Origin: Paragordius varius
Lineage: Eukaryota; Nematomorpha
DNA: 64,000 nt
NCBI GenBank assembly: GCA_964247055.1
Contig: OZ176054.1
Span: forward strand, 4,278,001-4,342,000
Direction: 5' to 3'
Shown here: in pieces, positions 26,089-37,900 of the stretch
How the letters are laid out: every line of letters starts with the position of its first letter
Numbering within the stretch: position 1 is the stretch's first letter
The notes under the pieces: model-generated
What the model saw: the letters and a program-made list of their open reading frames with translations, nothing else
Databases searched by the model: none
What the model was told of the DNA's origin: nothing
Program-made: the position numbers and the translations under genes

Positions 26089-26738
26089 CAGGGATGTCCA
26101 ACAGGTGTTTCTTGAGCCACGTGGCTCTTAAAAATTTTGGGAGGCTCTTTTAGCGTTGTATTTTTTTAAAAAAAATTTTAAAATGATTTGCATAAAATTT
26201 ATTTATAAATTTTTTATTATTTTTCATCACATTCGTTAAATCATTTATTTCCACACAATCTAAAAATCTTTAGAATACTTGCCACTAAACTTTTTTTGGT
26301 AATTATTAGTGAATATATTTCTGATAACGACAGTCCCATTTTTAATATAGCAATATCCTTATTTTGTATATATAAATATTGCATGCTAAAGACAGGTAAG
26401 CAAAGCGGGGTAAGTTTAAGTTGTCTTCCGTATCATCCATTTCGCGAATAGAATTTTTTGTAATATATTTATATATGTGCTTTCATCAATCGCAGATATA
26501 TTTAAAAAAAATTTAATTTGTCCATGCATTTCATTTTATTTTTACACATAGTGGTACAATTTAACGGCAAATTTAGCAATATTATAATATTTTTAAGTTA
26601 ATTTGTTTAAATTAACACGTCTATATATGTTTAAATTAAATTTGATACTTATGTCTTGATATATATTATTTCAAATGTGGCTCTTCGGATTTTTGAGGCA
26701 GAAAATGTAACTCCTTAAGCCATCTGTTTGCACCCCTG
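26089..26738. mobile_element. Non-autonomous hAT element, 650 bp, with TSD tgctagat
   Basis: Starts cagggatgtccaacaggtgt and ends gtttgcacccctg; the octamer tgctagat flanks both ends perfectly (26081-26088 and 26739-26746). Subterminal words gagccacgtggctctt and aatgtggctcttcgg are inverted. No coding sequence remains. The target fits the hAT preference for a central CTAG. It belongs to a different hAT subgroup from the element at 22.5 kb. Confidence 0.9.
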
Positions 26739-26746
26739 TGCTAGAT

Positions 26747-28045
26747 TATTGCGCCAAAAGATTTTTTTGAAAAAAAGCAGATTTTGTTGAAACGTGTGTA
26801 CTTTTAAAGCATGTTGGAAACGGTAAAACACCTTATAATGTCAAACATTTCTATCGATTATTACATCTCAAAGTACATAAGCTGAAATTATGTTTCAAAA
26901 TACCATACTTGAACATAATTTTGCTAAGATTTAAACTTATCTATGTAAAATTCAAAAACAAACTTTTTATGATCTCATGAATAATCATATATTTAAAATG
27001 TCATCGGCCTATCTCGGCATTTTTGCTTTTATTTTAAAAAAACTATCCAATTTTCGATAGTAAAAATTTGAAATTTTTAAAGCCTATATCTAGATATTAA
27101 ATTCAATATAAAAATAGCTTTTTAAATATAGTATATATCTTAATCTTTAAAATTTTCATAGTTTTAATCAAAAAAAATATTTAGCAGATGTGTGCTAATT
27201 TATTTTATCTGAAAAAATTATAAAAGTAGAAACTTTCTTAAATCACCCGTAACGCTCTAAACAAAAGCACCATTAAATTCTGATATATTTTTTTATAATA
27301 ATATGGATAATACATCATAAAAATTCAACATTAACACTTCATTAAGTATGAATTTTTTGTAAAAACATTTTAAGGTGTTTTTTGGAGCATTGGCTTAAAT
27401 TTATAACTAAAATATTTTAGAAAAAGGTCTTTCACTAAAATATAATGGGGAAACATTATTGTTTAGGCATGGGATCCGACAACATGCGTCGAGTGCAGAG
27501 TTCAATATCCAAAATGCCCAATTTCCCATCCTGACTAATAGCAGGAGTGTTATAGCTTTCAAGGGTTTATACAATTTAATTCCTTTCAAATAAAAAAAGA
27601 TATTTTAAACGGTATATCCAATATTCGCATAATTTTAAATTTATCGTCAAAAAATTATAAATTAATTGTAATCTAAAGTGTCTTTCAAACCATATCGTGT
27701 CAAATAATTTATATAATTCAAGAAATTTAGTTTATTGCGCTTTTAATGATTTAAAATACACAACCATAAAATTCTGGGTTTAATGTTATAGTCCAAATAT
27801 TTAGGGGATTGAATGAGAAAATTATAAAGGAAAACAATTCTTTTATATTTGGTTCTGTAACCAAATAAAGTTTACGCTGTTACAAATAAAAAGGCTGATC
27901 GATAAAAATATCAAGTGATATGTTTTTTAACTTATTACGATTGGAAAAGTTATTTACAATTAATATAGGAAAGACACCCGATTTTTACAGTTTATTACCA
28001 TTTAAATATATAAAAGAATGTAGTATATTATTTAATGTATATACA
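26747..28045. other. AT-rich stretch, old repeat only
   Basis: No gene seen. The part at about 26800-27400 shares blocks with 44.25-45.08 kb (cggaaacggt/ccgtttcc context, tctcggc...ttt.gctttcattttt, aaa.aaaactat, then cacc...ttctgatat). It has no definable ends. Confidence 0.4.
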
Positions 28046-28073
28046 TTTATTTATCATATACATAAAACAAATT

Positions 28074-28718
28074 TTAGGAATGGGACCTAGATCTTGATTT
28101 GCGATATCGTTTATGGTAAGAATGTTTGTGTTTTCGTTCTTCTTTTTCATCATCAAAAATGCCACGGGAAACAATGTTATCACGTTGGTCGCGTGTTAAA
28201 TACGTGGGAACGGGTGATCCACGCTTCGACTTATTTTCTGGTTTTGAGTTCTAACATTATATTAAAAATTACATAGGATTCCAAAATTTGAGCCTTTTTT
28301 TCATCAATAAATGCTTTAGGAATTCCATTGTTGTTTTCAGCACTATACAACAGATTCCATAAATCACCCATAAATAATCGAGCATTTTTAGCGTTTAAAA
28401 AACCGGTTAAATTAATTTGCATTAATTTTGGATCAACATTCTAAATTATATAAAAAAATACTTTTTCCATTAACTGATTGAAAACAAACTCGATTAAAAC
28501 ATCATCTTCGTAATTAAGTAATTCACATAATCTTTTAGATATCCAAGGTTTTAAAACATTTAAATTCACTTTAGACATGTCAACCTAATTGTTTATCAAA
28601 ATACTTTTTGATTTAAGTGATCAGAAAACTTCATTTGCTTCATAAGTTTTTTATTTTTGTCGCTAAAACGACTATCTTGCTCTGAAGTGGTACCTCGATA
28701 AAACCCCGCATCTGTCAT
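28074..28718 (-). CDS. SRRM1: SRRM1-type PWI-domain splicing factor, very short form
   Basis: Homologue of the splicing coactivator SRm160, whose PWI domain binds RNA and links exon complexes in the nucleus. Exons 28718-28605, 28584-28462, 28440-28273 and 28250-28074 join in phase to 193 aa. The N-terminus MTDAGFYRGTTSEQDSRFSD aligns with the human start. The PWI domain (about residues 27-126) keeps KPWISKRL, DDVLIEFVFNQL and MQINLTGFLNAKNARLFMGD. After it only a 55-residue tail follows, ending in a minimal RS stretch, RKSRSRSHS. Human SRRM1 is about 900 aa, mostly RS repeats, so this is a strong reduction or a PWI-only paralogue. The three introns are 20, 21 and 22 bp; the first is gtattttgataaacaattag. 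A polyadenylation signal (aataaa on the minus strand, 28051-28046) lies just after the stop codon. Confidence 0.9.
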
Positions 28719-29179
28719 TATTATGAATCACAAGGAATGCTTTTAATTATTTTGCATAAAAATATAATATTGTCATCAATAAATAAAGTTTGATAGTGTC
28801 ATTAATTGATTCAATCTAACGTTATTAGTGTCATTAAAATAGGCTTAAATACCTTCAATTTACAATGCACAAATTTTGTAATATGAATATGGCTTAATCA
28901 TATATTAATCAAAATAAGTATGAGCTTTGAGCAAGGCTTGGGGAAAATGGATAAGCCCATTCCGATTCTAAAAAAGTATTATTTAATCATTAATTAAACT
29001 TAGAGAATATAAGCCTTATTTTATATTAGGCCGTCAGTTTCGCCCCACTCCATGTAAAAATAAGGTAAGTCCCTAAAATTTTAAGTTCCAAAGACGTCCG
29101 GAAAAGTAAGGGCCACAACTAAAGCATTGCTAATCCTGAATACATTTTTCTATCACAATATATATAATCAAGTTATATA
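28719..29179. other. Short intergenic stretch upstream of the PWI gene
   Basis: No gene seen. A GC-richer patch at 28980-29110 (taggccgtcagtttcgcccc, gtccggaaaagtaagggcc) has partial similarity to 23.36-23.48 kb inside the hAT element (aggcccccagttcgggccca, ttttccggagaacgtgg). Confidence 0.4.
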
Positions 29180-29187
29180 TATATACC

Positions 29188-32100
29188 TAAGGTGACCAGA
29201 TTTTTTGAAGGAAAAAGCGGGACAAATCTGAGGGGGGGGGGGGTCATTGGGGGGTACAACCAAAAATTTTTATACAAAAAATTTATTGTAATATATATTT
29301 ATTTTTAACACAAATAGATTATAAATATAAAAAAATTTGTACCTCACAGGTTGTTTGTACCTTATTCAATAAATTTACATGTGCACGAACAAAGGGTGAA
29401 GTGATTGTAATATTCTAGAAAAAAATAATAAAGACCAAATCATCACAAAGTGCGCTGGGTCATGCAAGAAGCGGCACAAAAAATATTTTTAACAATTTAG
29501 CGAATAAACTTTATCAAAACATTATTGGCAGATACACAACGCTATTCAAACAGCTACTGATTTGTTACCCCTGGATGTGGAAAATATAGATGTTAAAATG
29601 CTTGGATATTGTAGAACTGTTGGTTAGCTCTTTTGCCAGCGATTGAAATATTTATAAAAATGTGATCTCCTAGAATCCTATTTTTTATCAGACAAAGGTC
29701 AAAATTCCAAGTCAAAAAAGGTTAGAAAATAATTTTATACCATTACTTAATCGCAATATCATAAAGCATCCAGAAAAACAAGGCTCAATGAATAGCCAGA
29801 ATATAAAAATGTTTTATACAAACAGAAACGATTATTTGGAAGACAAAACGGTGCACAATGACACTTTTTAATGAAGTCTCATTATTAAATAAATATATTG
29901 AATGAAAGCTTATATTATAAACAACAGAAAAAAATACGTAGGATAGGTTAAAATAATCATTTTTTAAAAAAATTATGTTCCATACAATAATATTTTAATT
30001 GTAGAATTTGCATTATCTTCACCTGAAGCACTGCTATTGAACGCGTTTTTCCACAGTAAATCAAGTGTGGACACGGAATCAAATTTAAATGTTGAATAAA
30101 GACCTTTTATGTGTTCAAATATAATTTGACAATTTATGAAGACTTATACAATATTTTAGGTAATTATGTTTTTTACACAAAAACTTTAAAGAAAATATTT
30201 TATTCTTTGGTATATTTTTGGTTTGAGTGAATGCGTTTTAGCAGATTGTCATCATTTTTTAAAATATTGTAGAAGTCTTCACAAGAATTTGTCAAATTAT
30301 ATTTGACAGATAAAACGGCCTTCAAAGTTTCAACATTTAAATTTGATTTTTCCGATGTCCACACCTGATTTACTGTGGAAAAAACGCGCTCAGTAGCAGC
30401 GTTGGTTCCAGGTAAAGATAGTGCGAATTCCACAATTTTTAAAATGTTATTGTATGTAATATTGGCTTTAAAATGATGAAATATTTCCAACCATTTTTTT
30501 TCTACTGTATATATTTCTTTTGTCCATAATTTAAGTTTTTCATTATTAATATATCTTTTAATGATACTTCAGAAAAAAGATCATTTTCTGAAAGAATACT
30601 TTTTGAGAATTTTTAGGAGCAGATATAATCTGATTTTTGAACATCGCACCAATTAAATTCTGATTTTAATGTTATCCAATGAAAATGATCAATTTCATTG
30701 AATTGCGACGTCCAGTCTTCAAAATAATCTTTACAGTTTGTATAAAACATTTTTATATTGTACAGAATATCTTGGCGATTTATTAAGGCTTGTTTTTCTA
30801 AATTATTTATTATATTACGGATGGTTAATGGTATAAAATTATTTTCTAACCGTTCTTAACATTGGAATTTTAGGTTACTAACTTCATTGGCTACTTCGAT
30901 TGCTGAAATTTTGTCACCTTCTATTAATTTAATAACATTTTGAAAGAGAGAAGCTTGGATATGTAAGATTTTTAACCATAATTTTGAAGAATCACTTTCA
31001 AAAAACTTTTTTAAGTTGTAAGACATTTGTCCAGTGATAAAAAAAGATTTTAATAGACATCATTTTTAAAATTCTTTCGATAGATGGCATAAAAGCTAAC
31101 CAACGAGTTTCACAATATCCAAGCATTTTTTGATATTGAACTTCTGCATTTTCACAGAATTTTTTAAGCGTTTCAACACGTACCGTGTATATATAAAAAT
31201 AGGAATATATTTTAACTACTATATTTTCCACATCTAAGGGTAAATCTGCAGCTGTTTGAATAGCGTTGTGTATTATATACGCTGCACACCCTACGCCAAT
31301 AATGTTTTGATTAAGATTATCTGTTAATTTATGAAAAATATTTTTTGCTCCTCTCCTTGCTTTTCCAACAAAGTTCGTATTGGTGTTGTCAGCGCAATAT
31401 GCGATAATTTTGTCTTTTAAATTATTTTTTTCTAGAATATGCATTATTGAAGTAAATATTATTTCAGAATTTTCACCGGGTAGGGAAATTAAATCTAAAA
31501 TTTTAATTTTTACTCCGGTTTCTGAATCAAAATATCTTATCAAAGTAGGAAATAATTTTGTTTTATTGTGATTTGAAGCATCAGAGTATAGGGAAAAGAA
31601 ATAAATTTTTAGCAAATCTTTTTGTATTTCCGAAAAAGCATGGGGCGAAAAAACATTGCATACAATGGCTTCAGCCTTTGTACGGGCACATGTAAATATT
31701 TTATTGAATAACGTGCGAATAACCTGTGAGGTACAATCCATTGAACGAAATGAATGGCAATGGTTTAATGCGTGAAAGGAAAACAGGCCCTCAGCAAGTG
31801 CTAAATTCTTTTCTTCCTCTCCAAAAGCGGTTTTTCGAAAAAAATCGCTCATCTTGTGAGATGATGCAGTTATAATTAAACATTTTTGATGTTTCTCAAT
31901 ATGCTTTGTAATGTCATGTTTGCCGCCATGTGCCAGGGTGAATTCCCCATCGCATATAAGACATTTAACAGACGATTCCTTCTTCGTTTTTTTAATGAAA
32001 GGAAAATCTTTCATTAATTCATCATTGAATTTACAGCCTCTTTTTGTGTTCATATTTATAAACTACTATTAGTATAATAAATGTTATATTACCTTAATTT

Positions 32101-32584
32101 TCTGGAAAAGCGTGTAAGGTAACGATTTGTGGTATCAATTTGTATTTTAAGCTACCGATTTGTAGTATTAATTTGAATTTTTTATAATGTTGGCAAGTAT
32201 TAAAATTAAATATTAGTATAATAAATGTTATATTACCTTAATTTCTGGAAAAAGCGTGTAAGGTATCGATTTATAATATCAATTTGTCTTTTGATCTAGT
32301 ATAACTAGGCTTTTTGATATTAATGACAGTAGTAGCAGGAAGGAAAGTGTATAATCATATGATATAAATTGGAAAAAAATAAATATTTTTAATCTAAAAA
32401 AAAAAAAATTTTAATTTAAAATAAAAAAAATTTATTTGTATTAAAAAAAAATTATTTGTATTAAAAAAAATTTTTTTTTATATAATCATGAAAAAGCGGG
32501 ACATCTTATAAACGTAGCGGGAGGCGGGACAAAATGTGAAAAAGCGGGACTGTCCCGCCAAAAGCGGGACGTCTGGTCACCTTA
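29188..32584. mobile_element. Head-to-head composite hAT element with perfect TSD
   Basis: The ends are taaggtgaccagattttttg on the left and ggacgtctggtcacctta on the right, flanked by tatatacc on both sides (29180-29187 and 32585-32592). Inside are two copies of the same transposase facing each other. A decayed, shortened plus-strand copy lies at about 29400-30160 (for example the LPLDVENI region and the ERVFSTVNQVWT region in broken frames). A better minus-strand copy fills 32053-30200. The two meet tail to tail near 30170. The single outer duplication shows the whole unit inserted, or last moved, as one element. A G-run at 29234-29245 and A/T runs near 32400-32480 adjoin the ends. Confidence 0.85.
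30200..32053 (-). pseudogene. hAT transposase with BED finger, broken
   Basis: Starts MNTKRGCKFNDELMKDFP. The zinc finger CLICDGEFTLAHGGKHDITK with H-x3-HQKC is of BED type. The catalytic core follows with LYSDASNHNKTKLFPTLIRY, KIIAYCADNTNTNF and the insertion region up to YCETRWLAFMPS. It is open for 351 aa to 30998. After several frame breaks, the dimerisation domain continues at 30490 with LSLPGTNAATERVFSTVNQV and ends KRIHSNQKYTKE. The length and order fit a complete hAT transposase of about 600 aa, now inactive. Confidence 0.88.
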
Positions 32585-32660
32585 TATATACCCCACGATT
32601 CGCAGTTTATTGTCCAAATTTAAAAATATACATTAGATGGTGTTCTCGGCTCATGATATA

Positions 32661-33454
32661 TTAACACTTGAACACATTCATTTGAGTCCTTTTATTTGAA
32701 TTTGGGTTAGATATCCCTGGCCTGTACAAAATTAAATACCTTAAAAAATTGGAAGGAATGGAAACCATGGAAAGTGTGCGTTTATATCACATATTATACC
32801 TAAATATAAAAAAATTTATTCAAAAATATTATATAACTTATATTAAGGTAATATCCAAAGTATTAGTCAATATGACATGTGTGCATTATATAACTTTAAC
32901 ACTTCGATTCCAATTGGAGTATCTGTATACCCCAGACTAAATTTGAGTTAGGATTTTTAAAAACTACTGAAGGAAACGGTCCTAATTTAAACTATGCTTC
33001 TATCCTTATAAAAACTATATAAATATGCCAATATATCTAAATAAAATTTTGTTTTGAAAAAAAAGCTCCATGTCAAACTACTTCGAAGCCATTTTTATTT
33101 TACAAAATCATTGCAAAATATCGTCTTCATTTAATTTTAGTGGTAAAATTAATTTATATTTTACTTAAATTACATCTAACATTGATAGAAATAGAAAAAG
33201 CGGTTTATTTTGTATCATTTTTCAATTTTACCATTGCACACTTGTCACGTTGACTATATTTTTACCTTTCGGTTTTAGCTTAAAATAAGCAATATCAAGT
33301 AATTTCGAATTTTATATATTTTTAATAATGTATTATAACTTGACAATTTTGCCATGGTTTAGATTCCTTCATTATGAAGAATTTAATTTTAAACAGGCCT
33401 GGGGTATTTAACTACCCAAATATGAATCGAAGGACTGAAATATCCAAGTGTTAA
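32661..33454 (+). mobile_element. TTAA-bounded MITE, copy 4, inserted in another copy
   Basis: A plus-orientation copy runs 32896-33454 (ttaacacttcgattccaatt to tatccaagtgttaa, 559 bp). It splits a reverse-orientation relative: 32661-32895 is the left part of a reverse copy (ttaacacttgaacacattca), and 33460-33610 continues that family's sequence (agaccattgcaaacatttgc, acttgtataacattgat). So the family inserted into itself. Confidence 0.75.
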
Positions 33455-33610
33455 AATCAAATATTTAGAAATTGTAATAATTTGAGACCATTGCAAACAT
33501 TTGCACTTGTATAACATTGATTTAAAAAAAGAGAAGATTATCCAACATGAAGGTGGAAATTTAGCCAACATGACTGTGAGCATTAATTTAATGTATATAA
33601 AATAAATACT

Positions 33611-34920
33611 CAATTAACTGGGTTAGTTGTATGTCCCAAAGCTATTAGAAATTAGAATATCTTAAGAATTTAAGGTATTTCGAATTTAAAAATATGCTTT
33701 CTTTAGTATTGGCACATTAAAAAATTATTTTTAAATTTTTTTTAAGAAAATTTTACTTTTTTGCCGCCAATTTTTTCTTAAATTTTTAATCGCTAATGCA
33801 AAAGCCTAAAATGTATATTATTGTTGAAAATTGTAAATAATTAACTTTAAAAAGCATTAGTATATTGTACCAGCAAAAACCTGAAATATTTTAATATTAA
33901 TAATGTTTATTGATTTTTGTTTTGGAGATGGCTTTTTAGGCTCTAGACTTAACTGTCAAAAATCGAGTGTTTTACTAATATATGTGAAGTATATTTAATT
34001 TTTAATTACTAAATTACTTTCAAAACTGCAGTTTATTAACAATACTGAGCACTTAGAGTATACCATCCCAAAATGCAAACTAGGACAAAAAAGTGAAAAG
34101 GTAGGAAATGTCCTTTTTTCTGTTTAAATTATATTTTAGAAAAATATATTAGGGTTAGAATAAAAAAGCGGACATTTTGCCATAAATGGCGTCGAAGTAT
34201 TTTGTTATGAAGCTTTTTTTCCCAAGTTATTATTTTGGCTTATTTTTTAATAGTTTTCATTCCGCTAGGGACATAATATATTGAAAGTGTCTCTTTCAAT
34301 GGGTTACCAGCTACCGTAATTTGTGAAGTGTTGACTTTCAAAAATTTGGTTATAATTGATAAATAAATTTATGCTCTTTAAATTATGTGTTTGTTTTAGG
34401 TCAATTTAGTAATACTCTGTAACTGATAAAGTTGTAAAATTTGTTATTTAATTTCGATTTGTACAAATACCTTAAAATATATTTTAATACAAGGATTCGG
34501 ACTTTTACTTAAAAAGTAAAGATTAATGGTTTGAGTGCTAATATACAATACTTTATTACCTTTTGAGTAAAATTTTATTGATTTACTTATGTGAGCATGT
34601 TGATGGGATAATATCATAACCCATGTGTCAAATCTCTCCTTCAAAGTCTATATAGGTAAATTTATATTATTCATATAATTAATTATAATAATTTGAAACT
34701 CTTAATATATAACCATACGTCTTTTTGTATGTCATAATTTTTATTAAAGTATCCGTAGATTTGAGAAATTAAAGTTATAAATATTATATGAATTAAATTT
34801 TATCAAAAATATACTTTATTTAGAGGGTATATAGATTTAATAAATTATCTCTTTGGAATAGCAATCTCTTTTATATATACGAAATTTTTGGATCTTATTT
34901 TTATAGACGATTTTAGCATT
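33611..34920. other. Intergenic repeats upstream of GBE1
   Basis: Contains the repeat at 33670-33850 (pair of 21.8 kb), the repeat at 33960-34110 (pair of 11.3 kb) and a small reverse fragment of the MITE core at 34170-34240 (aaatggcgtcgaagtatttt). No coding exon found. A TATA-like run, tttatatata, ends about 45 bp before the GBE1 start. Confidence 0.5.
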
Positions 34921-37900
34921 ATGTCTTCCCTAGAAAAGGAGAGGCCACCACAAATTCAAAAGTTATTGGATAGGGATCCTTATTTACACACCTATGAAAA
35001 AGAAATTATACGGAGGTACCATTAAACTTATAGTAAGATATAAAATATTTAAACAATGGATTCATCAAATTGAGGATACAGAAGGGTCATTGGAAAAATT
35101 TTCTCGAGGCTTTCAAGAATATGGTATACAGGTAACATCCGAAAACGGAATTCGGTGTTTAGAATGGGCTCCTGGTGCGGAAGCCATATATTTGCGTGGA
35201 GATTTCAGTATTTATGCATTGACTATAATTAATATTTAGATAATTGGGCTATTGATGAGTCCTTTAAGTATGAAAAACTTCCCTTTGGAAAATGGCAATT
35301 ATATATTCCTCCCTTGGCGGATGGGAGTCCACCAATTAAGCATCTTGATGCCCTTAAAGTTAAAATAATTTTGCAACATTGAAATATTATAGTTAGTTGT
35401 AGTTGATAAAAATGGTAATCACCTTGATCGATTAAGCCCTTGGGCCACTTATGTTAAACCACCGCCAAACTCTATCGTATTTGAGCAAGTTTTTTGGAAC
35501 CCACCCTTAAATGAAGTATAATAATATAAAAAAATAAACAGTAAAAACAAAAATATTTTTTATATTGAAAACCTTATATTTCCAACCTTAATTTTAAATA
35601 AATTCAATCTTTTGGGTTGCGAAATAAGGAATGGAGAAAATTGGTAGCACACTTAATATATTTCTGAATTGGCATCATATAGGAATAGCAAAAATTGGGA
35701 CATAGTTCTTATAAATGAAAATATGTTTTTTACTTTTTATATATAATTTTTATTTATACTGTGCATTCATAACGAATATTATTTGTAATAGCGTTACCAA
35801 TTTGAGTACAAGAACCCAGAGAAACCTGATCGTCTTCGTATATATGAATCTCATGTGGGCATTGCATCTTGGGAAGGGAAAGTCTCATCCTACAAACATT
35901 TTACCCAACACGTTATACCACATATTATCGATGCAGGTTTTTATATTTATGGGATCATATATTTACTTTGTTGAAGATACTTTCCTACATTTATAAGGGT
36001 TTAATAGTATAATATTTTTACCAAACATTTAAATTTGTATAGGTTATAATGCTATTCAGTTGATGGCTATCATGGAGCATGCCTTTTATGCAAGTTTTGG
36101 TTATCAAGTTACAAGTTTTTTTGCTGTGTCAAGGTATGTTAAATATTTTATTTTTTAAAATTATCAATTTAACAATGTTTACATGGTAAAAATATATAAA
36201 GTTTTGGTTATAAGATCAAAAAAATTTATGTTATAAATTCTTATTATTTTTGCGATACTTTTCTAATGTCCCAATTCTCTAATCCATTGTGCATGTTTGG
36301 GATGTTGTTTAAATCTTTTGGACTGAATATTACATATTGTCAAAATATATGTCATAACAAACTTAGTCGTTTTGGAGTCCCCGAAGATTTGAAGGAGTTA
36401 ATTGATGTAGCTCACAAGAATGGACTCGTCGTGCTCCTCGATATGGTGCACAGTCACGCCTGTAAAAATACGGTGGATGGTTTGAATGAATTCGATGGCA
36501 CGGATGCTTGTTATTTCCATTCAGGTCCATCGGGGTATCATTCATTGTGGGATAGTAGATTGTTTGATTACACCAAGTTTGTTTTTGTCTAATTTTTTAT
36601 TGCATTTAATTATTATAGATTTTATTCTTGTTGGCGAAATAGTAGAACCATAATATCTGTAAGCGTATATCAAATTTCCCAATTTATTATTTTATTAAAA
36701 TTTTCTGATCGATAAAACATGGCGCCTAATATTCGGAAATAGTAAGGTTTAAAATATTTAAAAATAGTAAAAAAAATTATACATTAAAATGTGTTATGTT
36801 TTTACATAATGCTCATAATGACTTAAATACTTATAATGATAATAGGTTAAAAGAAGTTTTTGACTCTATTTCTGATTTAGGCTACTTTAATATTATTTAT
36901 AGAACTTTTTATACACATATATTATTTATTTATAATTGTATTTGTTTGTTAGAATTTTACTAATTTTCACTGTATTTAATCTTACATAATATTTTTCCTT
37001 TTTGTAATCCAATTATAATAAGATTTAAAATTAAATGTAGTTGGAAGAAACTTATATATTTTTGGTTGTAGATGGGAAGTTTTGCGTTTTCTTTTATCAA
37101 ATCTTCGTTGGTATATGATGGAATATAGATTTGATGGGTTTCGATTTGACGGTACGACATCCATGATATATCACTCGCATGGATTAGGTTGGTTTAGTTT
37201 ATTTATTTATTAAATATTGGATATTTTACAATGGGATAAAAGTATGGTAATAACATAATTTTTTCTCATATTAAAGAAAATAAATTGGAAAATTTTTTAA
37301 ATAAAGTTTTATTTAAAAATTCCAAATATATAACATTCGTCAATGGTACCGTTATAAATATTTGGAGAAACATTTGCCTTTATCCAGTGTTGCATTTTTG
37401 TGTATGCAGTTACCATTTTCCAAAGTTAAAATTATATTTTTTTATATTTACAAACTTTAAATTGAATTATTTTGCAAATAAAAAAAATAACTGTAATAGG
37501 ACAATATACCAAAATACTAGGGTTTCCCGGACCCGAAACCATCTTTAACCAGACCCGGATTTTTCCCTCAAAAACTATGCTGTTCCGATTCTAACATTTT
37601 AAAAACCATTCTTATTCTATTTTCGAATTCTTAAAACCGCTTCCAGTTTCAAACTCCGAAAAATGTGGTTCCCGTATGTTTTTTTCAACAAAGATAAAAA
37701 AAATTGTTGTTTAAGATGCTGAGCTGCAAAGATTATTTTTTTAGTTATTAAAATTAATCACTACAAATTCAAATTAGCATATGTTAGTTTTGAGTTCTGA
37801 CCTGTGATATAACATAATATTATATAAATAATATATTTATTTTATATTAAATCTTTATTGCATATCCATTATTTTTCATTGGATTAATTATACTCTAATA

